Positions 1 to 11,576 of a stretch of DNA of 39,407 nucleotides are shown in pieces. The notes under the pieces are model-generated. The model searched no databases, was not told the DNA's origin, and saw only the letters and a list, made by a program, of their open reading frames with translations. Numbering within the stretch: the stretch's first letter is position 1; every line of letters begins with the position of its first letter. This stretch comes from an uncultured bacterium (GTDB taxonomy: Bacteria > Planctomycetota > UBA1135 > GCA-002686595): NCBI GenBank assembly GCA_937896235.1, contig CALBMX010000022.1:1-39407 (forward strand). The letters are read 5' to 3'. The position numbers and the translations under genes were made by a program.

Positions 1-29
1 GGCTGCCGGGCAACGATGCGGGTCTAAGA

Positions 30-524
30 TTAGCGCGCGAAGTGAGCGTAAGCCTTGTTGGCTTCGGCCATCTTGTGCACGTTCTCTTTCCAAGTCACGG
101 ATGCACCGGTGCCATTGAAGGCGTCGACCATCTCTTCGCTAAGACGGATGTGCATCGGCTTACCCTTTTTCTTGCGGGCATTGTCGACGAACCAACGAAT
201 GGCAAGGGCTTGCTGGCGCGAGCGCTTGACTTCACGGGGAACTTGGTAGTTTGCACCACCAACACGCTTCGAGCGAACTTCCACCGCGGGGCGGATGTTG
301 TCGATAGCCTGGTTGAAAAGGGCCTCTTGGCGCTCGAGCTGCGTTTCGCCCTCGAGGTTCTCAACCTTGGATTCAGCTAACTCAAGAGCCGAGTAGAAGA
401 TTTTTTGGGCGGTCGTCTTCTTTCCACCTTGCATCAACTTGTTGATGATTTTAGTGGCCAGCATCGATCCAAATTTCGGATCGGGCTTTTGAAGGTTCGC
501 GGTCGATTTAAAGTTACGGGGCAT
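30..524 (-). CDS. rpsG: 30S ribosomal protein uS7
   Basis: Small-subunit ribosomal protein that nucleates assembly of the 30S head and contacts mRNA and tRNA near the E site. The 164-residue product has the usual bacterial length. It shows the family landmarks GGKKTTAQ near residue 34, the RVGGANYQVP segment near residue 87 and the C-terminal HKMAEANKAYAHFAR. It starts 9 bases after the rpsL stop, so the two genes are almost certainly co-translated, as in other str operons. Only 29 bases follow the stop, so whether fusA comes next cannot be seen. Confidence 0.97.
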   Translation of the reverse strand: MPRNFKSTANLQKPDPKFGSMLATKIINKLMQGGKKTTAQKIFYSALELAESKVENLEGETQLERQEALFNQAIDNIRPAVEVRSKRVGGANYQVPREVKRSRQQALAIRWFVDNARKKKGKPMHIRLSEEMVDAFNGTGASVTWKENVHKMAEANKAYAHFAR

Positions 525-533
525 GACGACTCT

Positions 534-908
534 CTATTTCTTGGGGCGCTTAGTGCCGTACTTGGAGCGTCCTTTATTACGGCCATCGACTTCAGATGCG
601 TCGAGGGTGCCGCGGACGACGTGATAGCGCACACCCGGGAGGTCGCGAACGCGACCTCCGCGAACAAGCACCACGGAGTGTTCTTGAAGGTTGTGACCTT
701 CACCGCCGATATAAGCGGTGATTTCCTTCCCATTGGAAAGGCGGACACGTGCGACCTTACGCAAAGCCGAGTTCGGCTTCTTGGGCGTTTGGGTCTTTAC
801 CTGAAGGCAAACGCCACGACGCTGTGGGCAGCTATCAAGAACAGGCGATTTCGACCTCTTGGTCTTACTTTGGCGTCCCTTACGGACTAGTTGGTTGATC
901 GTCGGCAT
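534..908 (-). CDS. rpsL: 30S ribosomal protein uS12
   Basis: Decoding-centre protein of the 30S subunit. The 124-residue product aligns without gaps to E. coli S12 over the functional loops. [12 protein letters not shown] carries the conserved K43, and [11 protein letters not shown] precedes the second loop. That loop reads GGRVRDLPG, so residue 88 is arginine where E. coli has lysine; the codon is at 645-647. K88R is a classical streptomycin-resistance substitution. D89, the residue methylthiolated by RimO in E. coli, is present. The gene follows rpoC by 150 bases and precedes rpsG by 9. Confidence 0.98.
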   Translation of the reverse strand: MPTINQLVRKGRQSKTKRSKSPVLDSCPQRRGVCLQVKTQTPKKPNSALRKVARVRLSNGKEITAYIGGEGHNLQEHSVVLVRGGRVRDLPGVRYHVVRGTLDASEVDGRNKGRSKYGTKRPKK

Positions 909-1011
909 TTCGATTCCCGGTGGTCCGGAAGTTCGGCTATTTCCCGGCAGGATTGCTGGAAAGGGGCGGCTATTGTAGGGAGTACTCGACCGGAGTCAAG
1001 GTGGTTAGTTG

Positions 1012-1047
1012 CCGTCTGCCCCGACTTCCTATAGTCAGAGCAGACGG
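1012..1047 (-). other. Nested hairpin between rpoC and rpsL
   Basis: An 8-bp perfect stem (1012-1019 with 1040-1047) encloses a smaller 4-bp stem (1023-1026 with 1033-1036). It lies just after the rpoC stop in the transcribed direction. No U-run follows, so it does not look like an intrinsic terminator. A processing site or a leader structure for rpsL are the more likely roles. Function is inferred only. Confidence 0.35.
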
Positions 1048-1058
1048 TTGTGAAAGTT

Positions 1059-4000
1059 TCAGGCCTCGAGGTCGTCCTCAGGGCCTTCTGGAGCATCAAC
1101 GCTGGGGATGACCGCAGTTTTGATAGGACTAGAATCATCGGAGATTCCACTCATTAAATCTGTCTTAGAAGGCTCGGGGATCTCCGCGACGGCGTCTGTA
1201 CCCGTCGATGTGAGCATGGCCATGCCAGCTTCAACGCCGGGATCACCTGCGAACAAAGCTTCCATGTCGGGATCAAGGCTACTGGAGCCAGAGCCCATCA
1301 TTCCTTTTCCGATCTCGCCGAAGTCGATGTTCTTCTTCACGCGGGTTCGGTAGTGGTCGCGGAAGCCCGTTCCTGTCGGAATCATATGACCAAGAATCAC
1401 GTTCTCTTTGAGCCCGACAAGGTAGTCCGAACGGCTAGCCATAGCGGCTTCGGTAAGAACTTTCGTGGTTTCTTGGAAACTCGCTGCAGAGATGAAGGAT
1501 TCCGAAGACAGAGACGCCTTCGTAATACCGAGCAGGAGGGTGTGACCAGTGGCCGGCTTACGGCGCTCTAGACGGAGTCGATCGTTTTCCAAACGGAAGG
1601 CAGCACGGTCGACAATAGCCCCTGGAAGGAAGCTTGAGTCGCCGGGGTCCTTGATCTCAATCTTGCGCATCATGCGACCAAGAATGATCTCGATATGCTT
1701 GTCGTCAATCGTCACGCCCTGAGAGCGATAAACCGACTGGATTTCGCCAAGCAAGTAAACCTGTACGGCCTCTTCACCGTTGATTTCGAGGATGTCGTGA
1801 GGAACAAGTGCGCCATCGACAAGCGGGTCACCAGCGCTGACTTCGTCACCTTTATTGACGCGCAAGTGCTTGCCCTGGGAGACGAGGTGCTCTTTCTCTT
1901 CGATGACCTCGCCCTTGGGGCCGATAGCGCGGACGATAATCGTTCGCTTACCACGCTTCTTGTCGCCAATCTCCACGATGCCGTCAATCTGACTCATCAC
2001 CGCAGGATCTTTCGGCCTACGCGCTTCGAACAGCTCGGTAAGACGCGGCAAACCACCGGTGATGTCCTGCGTACCAGAGATCTCACGAGGAGTCTTGGCA
2101 AGCAAAGCACCTGCTTCGATTTGCGCTCCATCTAAAACTTCGATGTAGGCGCGAATAGGAATCGGGAAGAGGGAAACGGGGTCGCCGTTCTTATCGAGGA
2201 TTGCGACCTGCGGATGCAAGTCACCTTTGTGCTCAGCCACTTGGCTACGTGTCGTACCTGTTCGGGCATCACGCTCAACAAGCATCGTCTTGCCCTCGAT
2301 GAGGTCTTCGTAGCGGACCTTACCTGCGGCCTCTGCAAGAATCGGGACATAGTGAGGGTCCCATGTCATCAGCAGCTCGCCGGCCGCAACATCCTGGCCA
2401 TCGGTCACGGTAAGTGCCGCTCCCATGTGAACTTCATAGCGATCGATCTCGCGACCCTGACTGTCGTTGAGAATGAGCTCCCCATTGCGGTCAAGGGCAA
2501 TCGTAGCGCCGTCAGCGTTCTTCACCGTATGTAGCTTAGGCCCGTACTGAATCCGGCCATCGCGACGCGACCTGGTGTCCGACTGCTCGACAGAACGACT
2601 AGCCGTACCACCAATGTGGAAGGTACGCATGGTCAACTGTGTGCCGGGTTCTCCAATAGACTGAGCGGCAATGATGCCAGCTGCCAGTCCCCTCTCTGCG
2701 GCAATGCCACGAGACAGGTCCATGCCGTAACACTTACTACAGCAACCGAGGCGTGACTCGCATGTCAGCGCACTACGAACTTGCAGCTTCTCAACGCCAA
2801 GCTCTTCGATTCGGCTGGCGATTGTCGCTGTGATCAATTCGTCTTCGCGGACGATGATCTCGTCGAGGATCGGATCGATTACCGTTTGACGCGCCGTACG
2901 ACCTCGAATGGCGTCACCGAGGGAAAGCACAAGCTTCTCACCTTTGTAGATCGGCATCTTGATCACGCCGCCCATGGTGCCGCAATCGTCAGACGTGATC
3001 ACCACGTTTTGGGCGACGTCGGTCAACTTACGGGTGAGGTATCCAGCATCCGCTGTCTTGAGAGCTGTGTCAGCCAATCCCTTCCGGGCACCGTGGGTGG
3101 ACGAGAAATACTCGAGCACTTTCAGTCCTTCACGGAAGTTAGCCTTAATCGGCGTCTCAATGATTGCGCCTGATGGCTTGGCCATCAGACCACGCATTCC
3201 AGCCAGCTGACGGATTTGGTCAATCGAACCACGGGCACCGGACTCAACCATGCAGAAGATCGGGTTGACGTAGGGGCTTCCGTCGACCACGTCCTCCTTC
3301 AGAACTTGGATGAGGGAGTTTCCGACCTCTTCACGGCAAGCAGTCCAAAGGTCAATGATCTTCAGATAGCGTTCGCCGTCAGTGATGAGACCTTTCTCGT
3401 AGGAGATGGCGATTTCGTCAATCTCCTTCTGAGTTTTGGCGAGGATGGCTCCTTTGTCCGAGGGAATCTTCATGTCGTCCTTAGCGAACGAGATTCCTGC
3501 ACGGGTCGCAGCTTTGAAGCCGAGATCCTTTAGGTCATCCAAAAGAGACAGGGTCGCATCGCGACCGAGTAAGAGATGACAATCGCTGATCAACCCCGAG
3601 ATGCCCTTTTTGGTCAACTCGTAGTTGTAGTAGGGCATTCCTGGAGCAAGGATGTCGTTGAAAATTGCGCGACCAATGGTCGTGTTCAGGTAGCCACGCA
3701 CGCCATCGATCGTGATCTTGCCTTCGTCGTCGACTTCGACCGCTTCTCCACCTGGAGTCATCTTGACTAGGGTACCCGGATCCATCCGGACGAGCGCCGG
3801 CTGGTGTGTCATCAAACCACCGTGACCGTAAGCGAGATAGAGTTCGCCAAGGTTCGAATAGCGACGCGGCTTCATAGCCGCGGTACCCGCATGTTCCTTC
3901 GTTAGGTAGTAAATCCCCAGAACCATGTCCTGCGACGGAGCGATAATCGGCGCGCCGTTAGACGGAGAGAAGACGTTGTTGAGTGATAGCATCAGAGTCG

Positions 4001-5426
4001 ATGCCTCAATCTGCGCTTCGTAGCTCAGGGGAAGGTGGACAGCCATCTGGTCACCATCGAAGTCTGCGTTGTAACCGCCACAAACGAGCGGGTGCAGACG
4101 GATGGCGTTACCTTCAATGAGAACCGGCTCGAAAGCCTGAATGCCCATTCGGTGGAGCGTGGGCGCACGGTTTAGGAGCACCGGGTGGTCACGAATAACC
4201 TCGTCGAGAATATCCCAAACCTCTTCGTCGCGACGCTCGAGCATACGCTTCGCAGATTTGATCGTGTCGGCCAAGCCGAGCTCTTTCAGGCGTCGAATGA
4301 TGAATGGCTGGAACAGTTCGAGAGCGATCTTCTTAGGAAGTCCACATTGATGCAATCGAAGCTCAGGACCGACGACAATGACGGAGCGGGCGGAGTAATC
4401 AACACGCTTTCCAAGTAGGTTTTCGCGGAAGCGTCCCTGCTTACCCTTAATCATGTCCGTCAAGGACTTGAGCGGGCGGTTCGAGGAACCGAGCACGGGG
4501 CGACGGCAGCGACCATTGTCAAACAGTGCGTCGACGGCCTGCTGAAGCATACGCTTCTCGTTGCGGATGATGACCTCGGGTGCATTGAGGTCGAGCAACT
4601 TCTTGAGGCGGTTATTCCGGTTGATCAGACGACGGTAAAGGTCGTTCAGGTCACTCGTTGCAAAGTTGCCAGAGTCCAGAAGAACGAGCGGACGTAAATC
4701 CGGCGGGATGACAGGGATAACCTCGAAAGTCATCCAGTCCGACATGTTGCTGGAGTCGCGAAGGGCCTCGATCATGCGCAAGCGCTTGATGATATCCTTC
4801 ATGCGCTGCTGGGAGCGCGTTGCAAGCAACTCGTCGCGAAGCTCTTGGGAGATCATCGGCAGGTCGAGACGGCGCAACAATTTACGAATTGCCTCCGCAC
4901 CCATGTCTGCCTCAAACTCGGTCCCGTACTTAGCACGGTTGGCGCGGTACTCTTCTTCCGAGAGCAACTGCTTGTCCTCAAGCGGAGTATCCCCGGGATC
5001 GATGACAAGGTAGTCCTGGAAGTAAACGACGCGTTCAAGCGCACTCGACTTCAGACCCAGCAAAGTTCCGAGGCGACTCGGGAGCGCCTTGAAAAACCAG
5101 ATGTGAACAACAGGCGCTGCAAGGTTGATGTGCCCCATGCGCTTACGGCGCACGCGGCTGTGCGTGATCATCACACCACACTTATCACAAACGATCCCCT
5201 TGTGCTTGATCCCCTTGTACTTACCGCAGAAGCACTCCCAGTCCTTTTCGGGACCGAAAATCCTCTCGCAAAAGAGGCCGTCCCGTTCCGGACGGTAGGT
5301 GCGGTAGTTGATCGTCTCTGGCTTTTTGACCTCGCCATAAGACCAAGAGCGGATGTCTTCCGGCGAGGCCAAGTTGATCTTGACACTGCCGTAATCGTTA
5401 ATGCGGTTGTAGATGGAGTCGCCCAT
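1059..5426 (-). CDS. rpoC: DNA-directed RNA polymerase beta' subunit
   Basis: Largest catalytic subunit of RNA polymerase, 1,455 residues, close to the E. coli length. It has an N-terminal zinc site (CFCG...CDKCG), the Mg-binding NADFDGD motif that coordinates the active-site metal, the [16 protein letters not shown] segment, and a second zinc cluster ([11 protein letters not shown]). The last 60 or so residues are acidic and low in complexity. It starts 19 bases after the rpoB stop, with an AGAGGAT ribosome-binding sequence in the gap. The rpoB-rpoC order is nearly universal in bacteria. Confidence 0.99.
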   Translation of the reverse strand: MGDSIYNRINDYGSVKINLASPEDIRSWSYGEVKKPETINYRTYRPERDGLFCERIFGPEKDWECFCGKYKGIKHKGIVCDKCGVMITHSRVRRKRMGHINLAAPVVHIWFFKALPSRLGTLLGLKSSALERVVYFQDYLVIDPGDTPLEDKQLLSEEEYRANRAKYGTEFEADMGAEAIRKLLRRLDLPMISQELRDELLATRSQQRMKDIIKRLRMIEALRDSSNMSDWMTFEVIPVIPPDLRPLVLLDSGNFATSDLNDLYRRLINRNNRLKKLLDLNAPEVIIRNEKRMLQQAVDALFDNGRCRRPVLGSSNRPLKSLTDMIKGKQGRFRENLLGKRVDYSARSVIVVGPELRLHQCGLPKKIALELFQPFIIRRLKELGLADTIKSAKRMLERRDEEVWDILDEVIRDHPVLLNRAPTLHRMGIQAFEPVLIEGNAIRLHPLVCGGYNADFDGDQMAVHLPLSYEAQIEASTLMLSLNNVFSPSNGAPIIAPSQDMVLGIYYLTKEHAGTAAMKPRRYSNLGELYLAYGHGGLMTHQPALVRMDPGTLVKMTPGGEAVEVDDEGKITIDGVRGYLNTTIGRAIFNDILAPGMPYYNYELTKKGISGLISDCHLLLGRDATLSLLDDLKDLGFKAATRAGISFAKDDMKIPSDKGAILAKTQKEIDEIAISYEKGLITDGERYLKIIDLWTACREEVGNSLIQVLKEDVVDGSPYVNPIFCMVESGARGSIDQIRQLAGMRGLMAKPSGAIIETPIKANFREGLKVLEYFSSTHGARKGLADTALKTADAGYLTRKLTDVAQNVVITSDDCGTMGGVIKMPIYKGEKLVLSLGDAIRGRTARQTVIDPILDEIIVREDELITATIASRIEELGVEKLQVRSALTCESRLGCCSKCYGMDLSRGIAAERGLAAGIIAAQSIGEPGTQLTMRTFHIGGTASRSVEQSDTRSRRDGRIQYGPKLHTVKNADGATIALDRNGELILNDSQGREIDRYEVHMGAALTVTDGQDVAAGELLMTWDPHYVPILAEAAGKVRYEDLIEGKTMLVERDARTGTTRSQVAEHKGDLHPQVAILDKNGDPVSLFPIPIRAYIEVLDGAQIEAGALLAKTPREISGTQDITGGLPRLTELFEARRPKDPAVMSQIDGIVEIGDKKRGKRTIIVRAIGPKGEVIEEKEHLVSQGKHLRVNKGDEVSAGDPLVDGALVPHDILEINGEEAVQVYLLGEIQSVYRSQGVTIDDKHIEIILGRMMRKIEIKDPGDSSFLPGAIVDRAAFRLENDRLRLERRKPATGHTLLLGITKASLSSESFISAASFQETTKVLTEAAMASRSDYLVGLKENVILGHMIPTGTGFRDHYRTRVKKNIDFGEIGKGMMGSGSSSLDPDMEALFAGDPGVEAGMAMLTSTGTDAVAEIPEPSKTDLMSGISDDSSPIKTAVIPSVDAPEGPEDDLEA

Positions 5427-5445
5427 AGTTCTCAGATCCTCTTCC

Positions 5446-8400
5446 TTAGAGGGTATTGGCCTTCTTCTGAAGTTCCATGTTGAGGCCGAGGCCTCGGATC
5501 TCGTTGGTCAACACCTCGAAAGACACGGGAGTACCCGGCTCGAGAATGTTGACGCCCTTCACCATGGCTTCGTAGATCTTGGTGCGGCCATCGACGTCGT
5601 CAGACTTGACGGTCAAGAGCTCTTGCAAGATCGCAGCAGCGCCATAGGCTTCGAGGGCCCAGACTTCCATCTCCCCGAAGCGCTGGCCGCCGAAGCGCGC
5701 CTTACCGCCTAGAGGTTGTTGAGTGATCAGGCTGTAAGGCCCAGTCGCCCGTGCGTGAACTTTCTCGTCCACAAGGTGGTGCAATTTCAGCATGTACATG
5801 ACGCCGACAGTTACTTCCTGTTCAAAGGCTGAACCTGTTCGACCGTCATACAGAGTGAACTTGCCGGATTCGGGCAAGCCAGCTTCCCGAAGTGCATCTC
5901 GAATATCCTGCTCCGTAGCACCGTCGAAAGCGGGCGTTGCATAGCGACGTCCAAGCTTCTTAGCCGCAATACCGAGGTGGGTCTCAAGGATCTGACCAAC
6001 GTTCATTCGTGACGGAACGCCGAGCGGGTTGAGAACGATGTCAACAGGTGTTCCATCATCAAGATACGGCATATCTTCGATGGGCATGATCTTAGAGACC
6101 ACACCCTTGTTGCCGTGACGGCCAGCCATCTTGTCGCCAACATTCAAGTTGTGCTTGGTTGCGACATAAACTTTGACCATCTCAAGCACGCCGGTTGGCA
6201 GCTCGTCTCCACGGCTAAGCTTGTTAACAAGTTTCGTCTTCTCAGCCTCGTCGGCGTCGATCTTGACCTGTTGATCAGAAATAGCCTCGTAAGCTAATGC
6301 CCGTGTCTTATCGGCGACTGCATCATCTGCGGCAGCCTGACATAGCAGTTTTACACGACGAAGCTCGTCGAATGTAGCTGTGTCATCAAGCTGAAGAGCC
6401 TTGCCGGTCATGTCGTCGGGTACAGGTTCGCCCAGTGCCTCGGTGACATTCGTCAACATGGCAGCTGCGTGGATGCGGTGCTTGTACAAGCAGCGCTTCT
6501 CCGCATCGCGAATCTGATCCAAGGTCATGCGACGGTCCTGGTCGGTCATGTTGATCCGACGAGTGAAGTGCTGCGCTCCGATGATGACGCCACGGCTTCC
6601 CGGAGGCATCGTCAGAGACGAGTTCTTCACGTCGACACCTGCGCGACCGAAAATCGCGTGCAGCAACTTCTCTTCAGGAGTCAGCTCACTCTTTGACTTC
6701 GGCGCAACTTTGCCCACGAGGACATCGCCGGCTTTGACCATGGTTCCAATACGGACGATTCCCTTCTCGTCGAGGTGCGCAAGCGCCTTCTCACCGACGT
6801 TGGGGATGTCACGGGTGAACTCCTCTTTGCCGAGTTTTGTCTCGCGAATCTCAACGTCGTATTCCTCAATGTGAACCGAGGTAAACACGTCCTCTTTGAC
6901 AAGGCGTTCCGACAAGAGGATTGCATCCTCATAGTTGAAACCGTCCCAAGGCATGAAGGCGACAACAAGGTTCTTACCAAGAGCGAGGTCACCACCAAGA
7001 GTGGCGGCACCATCAGCAAGAAGGTCCCCTGCGCTCACCACGTCCCCCACGAGCACTACGGGCTTGTGGTTTTGACTGGTGCGCTCGTTAAGGCCGCGAT
7101 ACTTAGAAAGCGGATACTCGTCCTCGTCGTTTACGATGATCATCGTCGCGTCGACGTGAGTAATCGTACCTGCATTCTTCGCGCGAACGAGCAAGTTACT
7201 GTTCTGAGCGACAATGCGCTCCATACCCGTTCCAACTAGCGGAGGTTCGGCCCACAAAAGTGGGACGGCCTGACGCTGCATGTTGGCACCCATGAGTGCC
7301 CGGTTTGCATCATCGTGCTCAAGGAAGGGGATCAGCGAGGCTGAAATGCCGACAATCTGCTTGGGAGAGACGTCGACATAATCCACACCGCTAGGGGGGA
7401 CTTCTACGTTCTCGCCATCCTTACGCGCTAGAACGCGCTCAGAGATAATCGTCAGGTCGCTGTCGATTTTAATGTCGGCAGGCGCCATGACCATGCCTTC
7501 TTCTTCGTCTGCACGAAGATAGACAACCTCGTCGCTGAGCTTTCCCTTCTTTACCTTTCGGTAAGGAGTTACAAGGAAGCCGTAGTCGTCCAAGCTCGAG
7601 TAGAGCGCTAGGGACGAGATAAGACCAATGTTCGAGCCCTCGGGAGTCTCGATCGGGCAGAGTCGTCCGTAGTGCGACAGGTGAACGTCACGCACGTCGA
7701 AACCAGCACGCTTGCGGTTAAGACCACCCGGCCCAAGAGCCGAAAGTCGGCGTTCGTGTGCCAATTGGCTAAGCGGGTTCGTTTGGTCGACGACCTGGGA
7801 GAGCTCGCCACGACCAAAGAAGTAGTCCACAGCGCTCGAAAATGTCTTCGAGTTAATCAGGTTACGAGGCGAAACGCTCTCGCCCTGATCCATGTTCATA
7901 CGCTCTTGAGCGGTACGGCGCAGCTTCAATAGACCCTTTCGGAACTCCTCGCCAGCCAGCTCTGCGAGGCTACGAACGCGCCGGTTACCAAGGTTGTCGA
8001 TATCGTCGAGAAGCCCGTTGCCAGAACGAAGCTTCAGCAAGTACTTAACCGAGTTCAAGATGTCTTCCGGTTGGAGGACTTGAATGTTCTCGGGAATGTC
8101 CTGGCTAAACTTTCGGTTCAGGCGGAAACGACCAACTTTACCCAAACGATAGCGTTGGGGATCGAAGAACTTCTCGTGGAAGAGCTCGCGCGCCTTCTCC
8201 AACTGCGGCGGGTTGCCGGGGCGAAGACGGGTGTAAATGCGGAGCAGAGCGTCGGCGTGACTACGGCAGCCCGGATCATCCTTCATCGAGTTGATGATGA
8301 GCATATCCAGGTCTTCCAAGTCACCTTTGACGATCTCCACCTGAGCCAAGTCACTGGCGGCGATTTCGATGGCAGCTGTTTCGGAGATAGGCTCTCCAGA

Positions 8401-9165
8401 CGGCACAAGGATCTCGCCAGTCTTGAGCACAACAACGTCACCCACCGCGATGCGGTTGGTGATCTTTGCCGCGAAGGCGCTCTCGGTCTGCCCTTTGCGC
8501 TTCTTGACGACTTGCGTGTCGTAGAAAGTGCGCAGAATGTCCTGGTCCGTCGACAGGTTCTCGTCGAGGGCCCGGAGGAAGCTAACCGCAGAGAACTTAC
8601 CAGATTGGTCAATACGAATCTGGAGAAGCTCTTTCTTCGTAACGTTGAGCTCGATCCAGGAACCGCGTTCCGGGATAATCCAGCAGTTATGCAACTTTCG
8701 ATCGCTAACAGCCTTATCTAGGCTGAAGTCGACACCAGGAGAGCGGTGCAATTGGCTTACAACCACACGCTCAGAGCCGTTGACGATAAACTCGCCGCCG
8801 CCGATCATGATCGGGATTTCGCCGAGGTAAACCTCCTCCTCAATTGGCTCTTCCTTTACCAGACGCAAGCGCACCTTAAACGGATGACCGTAAGTGAGAC
8901 GTAGCTGGCGACACTCTTCGATGGTGTACCTTGGTGCACCGAGGTCATAGCTGACGTACTCAAGGCACATCGTCTTGTCGAAGGAGTAGATCGGGAAGAC
9001 CTCCTTCAACAAGGCCTGTAAGCCCTTATCTTCGCGGTTACCTGGGGAGGTAGCCGTCATCAAAAAGTCTGAATAAGACTTGGTCTGGATCTCGACCAGG
9101 TTGGGAAGAGGGACAATGTCCGGGTACTTCCCAAAACTGTGCAACGGCAAAAGTGTCGTAGGCAT
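5446..9165 (-). CDS. rpoB: DNA-directed RNA polymerase beta subunit
   Basis: Second catalytic subunit of RNA polymerase, 1,239 residues. The rifampicin-binding cluster is at residues 451-477 (7735-7815). It keeps D460, H470, R473 and S475, equivalent to E. coli D516, H526, R529 and S531. It has valines at the two positions that are F514 and M515 in E. coli. The flanking [11 protein letters not shown] and [14 protein letters not shown] motifs and the C-terminal [18 protein letters not shown] are canonical. The ATG at 9163-9165 has no obvious Shine-Dalgarno sequence. A 253-base gap with a hairpin separates it from rplL. Confidence 0.99.
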   Translation of the reverse strand: MPTTLLPLHSFGKYPDIVPLPNLVEIQTKSYSDFLMTATSPGNREDKGLQALLKEVFPIYSFDKTMCLEYVSYDLGAPRYTIEECRQLRLTYGHPFKVRLRLVKEEPIEEEVYLGEIPIMIGGGEFIVNGSERVVVSQLHRSPGVDFSLDKAVSDRKLHNCWIIPERGSWIELNVTKKELLQIRIDQSGKFSAVSFLRALDENLSTDQDILRTFYDTQVVKKRKGQTESAFAAKITNRIAVGDVVVLKTGEILVPSGEPISETAAIEIAASDLAQVEIVKGDLEDLDMLIINSMKDDPGCRSHADALLRIYTRLRPGNPPQLEKARELFHEKFFDPQRYRLGKVGRFRLNRKFSQDIPENIQVLQPEDILNSVKYLLKLRSGNGLLDDIDNLGNRRVRSLAELAGEEFRKGLLKLRRTAQERMNMDQGESVSPRNLINSKTFSSAVDYFFGRGELSQVVDQTNPLSQLAHERRLSALGPGGLNRKRAGFDVRDVHLSHYGRLCPIETPEGSNIGLISSLALYSSLDDYGFLVTPYRKVKKGKLSDEVVYLRADEEEGMVMAPADIKIDSDLTIISERVLARKDGENVEVPPSGVDYVDVSPKQIVGISASLIPFLEHDDANRALMGANMQRQAVPLLWAEPPLVGTGMERIVAQNSNLLVRAKNAGTITHVDATMIIVNDEDEYPLSKYRGLNERTSQNHKPVVLVGDVVSAGDLLADGAATLGGDLALGKNLVVAFMPWDGFNYEDAILLSERLVKEDVFTSVHIEEYDVEIRETKLGKEEFTRDIPNVGEKALAHLDEKGIVRIGTMVKAGDVLVGKVAPKSKSELTPEEKLLHAIFGRAGVDVKNSSLTMPPGSRGVIIGAQHFTRRINMTDQDRRMTLDQIRDAEKRCLYKHRIHAAAMLTNVTEALGEPVPDDMTGKALQLDDTATFDELRRVKLLCQAAADDAVADKTRALAYEAISDQQVKIDADEAEKTKLVNKLSRGDELPTGVLEMVKVYVATKHNLNVGDKMAGRHGNKGVVSKIMPIEDMPYLDDGTPVDIVLNPLGVPSRMNVGQILETHLGIAAKKLGRRYATPAFDGATEQDIRDALREAGLPESGKFTLYDGRTGSAFEQEVTVGVMYMLKLHHLVDEKVHARATGPYSLITQQPLGGKARFGGQRFGEMEVWALEAYGAAAILQELLTVKSDDVDGRTKIYEAMVKGVNILEPGTPVSFEVLTNEIRGLGLNMELQKKANTL

Positions 9166-9418
9166 GGAGCTAGCTCGGCTACGGGCGCAGGCAATTGCCC
9201 GCTATATTTTATTGGGTGCGACCAAGTGCGAAATACACCCGGCGCCAGGTCATCCAAAAGACGACCTTCGAATCAGAAATTAGATACAAGCCGGCGTTTC
9301 AGGCGCGGCGAGAGGTGTTTCCGTTCGACACAAAAGTCCCCGACACGGGCAGCGTCAATGCGCTGCCCGTGCGGGTTCGATAGAGACCAATAGTCTCGAT
9401 GAATGGTCAAGGCGGGCG
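9166..9418. other. rplL-rpoB intergenic region
   Basis: This 253-base spacer inside the ribosomal protein-polymerase operon has no convincing ORF. It contains the hairpin listed at 9344-9371. An AT-rich patch around 9208-9216 could be the -10 region of a weak secondary promoter for rpoBC, but I see no good -35 element. Confidence 0.5.
9344..9371 (-). terminator. Attenuator-like hairpin upstream of rpoB
   Basis: A perfect 11-bp GC-rich stem (9344-9354 with 9361-9371) has a 6-base loop. In the transcribed direction it is followed, after 8 bases, by a short T4 run (9332-9335). The position matches the rplL-rpoB partial terminator and RNase III processing region of E. coli. The weak, displaced U-tract suggests attenuation or processing rather than full termination, which would let ribosomal-protein output exceed polymerase output. 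Confidence 0.55.
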
Positions 9419-9820
9419 TTATGCCAACTCGACAGTGGCGCCAGCGGCCTCAAGCTTAGCCTTGATCTCTTCGGCTTCTTCCTTGGTGCAGCCTTCCTTG
9501 ATTGCCTTAGGAGCTTCGTCTACAAGACCTTTAGCTTCCTTGAGGCCAAGGCCGGTGATGGCACGGACTTCTTTGATCACGGGGATCTTCTTGTCGCCTG
9601 CATTTTTGAGGATGACGTCGAAAGACGTCTTCTCCTCAGCAGCATCGTCACCGCCAGTGGCGGCAACAGCAACGGCAGCGGGAGCAGCGGCGCTCACGCC
9701 CCACTTCTCCTCAAGGTGCTTCACAAGCTTGGAAGCGTCAAGAAGGGTAAGGGCGTCAAGCTTGTTGGCGATCTCTTGGAGACCAGCTTCGAGCTCAACC
9801 ACGTTGGTATCGTCGGACAT
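9419..9820 (-). CDS. rplL: 50S ribosomal protein bL12 (L7/L12)
   Basis: Stalk protein that recruits translational GTPases. The 133-residue product has the N-terminal dimerisation helix region, an Ala/Val-rich hinge near residues 44-57, and the C-terminal GTPase-binding domain. That domain includes [29 protein letters not shown] and the terminal GATVELA. It follows rplJ after 96 bases, so it may have its own translation signals, in keeping with its multi-copy stoichiometry. Confidence 0.98.
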   Translation of the reverse strand: MSDDTNVVELEAGLQEIANKLDALTLLDASKLVKHLEEKWGVSAAAPAAVAVAATGGDDAAEEKTSFDVILKNAGDKKIPVIKEVRAITGLGLKEAKGLVDEAPKAIKEGCTKEEAEEIKAKLEAAGATVELA

Positions 9821-9916
9821 GATAATTCTCGGTTTAGGAGGGTTGGGTTGAATCGTTGATTCTGGAGAACCAGCGCCATGCAGGCACCAGTTAGAAAATT
9901 GAGTTTGGTCGACTGG

Positions 9917-10441
9917 CTACTCGCCAGCCTGATCGATGTGAGCTTGAAGAACACGTGCAAGGCCGCTTTGGTTAGCGTCCAGGACGGTGACAAGACCACG
10001 AGCAGGGCCAGAGATGGCACCTAGCAACATCGCTTGAAGAGTACGACGGTCAGGAACATTCGCTAAGGCAGCAGCATCATTAGCGTTGAGCAGGTTCCCC
10101 TCGAGGACCCCACCGCGCACATTGAGTTTACCGGCCTTAGCAAGCTTCGAAAGTGAAACCACTTTGGCAGCACCGATCGCGGCCTCTGCATTTCCCCAAG
10201 CGACAGCGACATTGCCCTTGAAGACAGAAGAGTCAACTTCATGACCCTTATCTGCAAGAGCCAGCTTCGCCAAGCGGTTGCGCACAAGGCGAACCTTGGC
10301 ACCACTTTCAGACATGGCGCCGCGGATCACTTCATTCTCTTCCATAGTCAAACCGGCCATGGAGAAAAAGAGCATCCCCTCGGCTTCGTCGAATGCGGAC
10401 TTGAGTTCGGCTAGGCCGAGGTTATTAACGATATTCGGCAT
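9917..10441 (-). CDS. rplJ: 50S ribosomal protein uL10
   Basis: Base of the ribosomal stalk. It anchors bL12 dimers through its C-terminal helix and binds 23S rRNA through its N-terminal domain. The 174-residue product has the family pattern of an N-terminal globular domain (VRLVRNRLAKLAL near residue 52) and a C-terminal amphipathic region (LVTVLDANQSGLARVLQAHI). It starts only 4 bases after the rplA stop, leaving no room for the long rplJ leader that mediates L10 autoregulation in E. coli. Confidence 0.95.
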   Translation of the reverse strand: MPNIVNNLGLAELKSAFDEAEGMLFFSMAGLTMEENEVIRGAMSESGAKVRLVRNRLAKLALADKGHEVDSSVFKGNVAVAWGNAEAAIGAAKVVSLSKLAKAGKLNVRGGVLEGNLLNANDAAALANVPDRRTLQAMLLGAISGPARGLVTVLDANQSGLARVLQAHIDQAGE

Positions 10442-10445
10442 GGTT

Positions 10446-11132
10446 CTAGGCTCCGTACTGGATCCATGCGCCTGGGCCCATGGAGGTGCTGATCGAGATC
10501 TTGCGCAGGAACTGGCCCTTCACAACAGGTGGCCGCATACCATTCAGGTGATGCAGGAAGGCATTGAGGTTCTCCTCAAGGTCCTCCACCGGGAAGGAAC
10601 GCTTTCCAAGTCCAGCGTGAACGTTGCCACCAGCGTCTGTGCGGAATTCGACCTTACCGGCCTTGAACTCCTCAACTGCTTGGGCGACATTCGGCGTGAC
10701 CGTACCCGACTTCGGGCTAGGCATTTTGCCTTGCGGACCGAGGACCTTACCGAGCTTACCAACATGACGCATCATGTCGGGGCTGGCTATACAGACATCG
10801 AAGTCCATCCAGCCGCCGGCGATCTTATCTGCTAAGTCACCGCTGCCAACTTCGTCGGCTCCGGCAGCTCTAGCAGCATCAGCCTTCTCGCCTTCAGCGA
10901 AGACAATGACCTTTACGGTCTTGCCCAGGCCTTTGGGTAGGGAGACTGCGCCACGAACCAGCTGGTCGGATTTACGGGGATCGATGCCAAGGCGGACAAC
11001 AATGTCCACGGTTTCATCGAACTTTGCCGCCGGCAGGTTCTTGATCAGGTTAAGAGCTTCAGTGACTTCGTAAACCTTAGACCGATCAACGCCGGCCTGG
11101 GCTTCTTGCACTCTTTTGCTTTGCTTTGCCAT
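10446..11132 (-). CDS. rplA: 50S ribosomal protein uL1
   Basis: L1-stalk protein that helps release E-site tRNA and in many bacteria represses its own operon. The 228-residue product has the full L1 fold signatures, including [22 protein letters not shown] near the N-terminus and [24 protein letters not shown] in the middle. It starts 15 bases after the rplK stop. No separate L1-binding site could be recognised by eye. Confidence 0.98.
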   Translation of the reverse strand: MAKQSKRVQEAQAGVDRSKVYEVTEALNLIKNLPAAKFDETVDIVVRLGIDPRKSDQLVRGAVSLPKGLGKTVKVIVFAEGEKADAARAAGADEVGSGDLADKIAGGWMDFDVCIASPDMMRHVGKLGKVLGPQGKMPSPKSGTVTPNVAQAVEEFKAGKVEFRTDAGGNVHAGLGKRSFPVEDLEENLNAFLHHLNGMRPPVVKGQFLRKISISTSMGPGAWIQYGA

Positions 11133-11147
11133 AGAGGATGTCCTTTG

Positions 11148-11573
11148 TTAGCCCTTAATCTCGATTCCCATTGAACGCGCAGTGCCTTCAATGATGCGAC
11201 AGGCGTGAGCCACGTCGCGTGCGTTGAGATCGGACATTTTGATTTCGACGATCTCTTCCACTTGGGCGCGAGTTACCGAACCAACAATCATGTGCCCCAC
11301 AAAGCCAGCGGCCTTGTCAAGTCCAGCGGCCTTCTTTAGAAGGACGGCTGCTGGAGGGGACTTCAGAATGAAGTCGAAACTGCGGTCCTTGTAGACCGAG
11401 ATCACCACCGGAATGATTAAGCCCATCTGATCGCGGGTGCGATCATTGAACTCCTTTACAAATCCGGCAATATTGATTCCGTGGGCACCGAGAGCGGGTC
11501 CAACGGGCGGAGCGGGCGTAGCTTTACCCGCAGGGCATTGCAATTTAATTTTTGCTGTCAGTTCTTTGGCCAT
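11148..11573 (-). CDS. rplK: 50S ribosomal protein uL11
   Basis: Protein of the GTPase-associated centre and of RelA activation. At 141 residues it has the standard length. The N-terminal proline-rich segment [16 protein letters not shown] and the C-terminal RNA-binding domain ([21 protein letters not shown], then [12 protein letters not shown]) are intact. It starts 3 bases after the nusG stop, the classical nusG-rplK coupling. Confidence 0.98.
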   Translation of the reverse strand: MAKELTAKIKLQCPAGKATPAPPVGPALGAHGINIAGFVKEFNDRTRDQMGLIIPVVISVYKDRSFDFILKSPPAAVLLKKAAGLDKAAGFVGHMIVGSVTRAQVEEIVEIKMSDLNARDVAHACRIIEGTARSMGIEIKG

Positions 11574-11576
11574 AAT

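Noticed and set aside
8071..8721. 216-residue rightward ORF
   Set aside because: Complete antisense overlap with rpoB and no protein-like motif.
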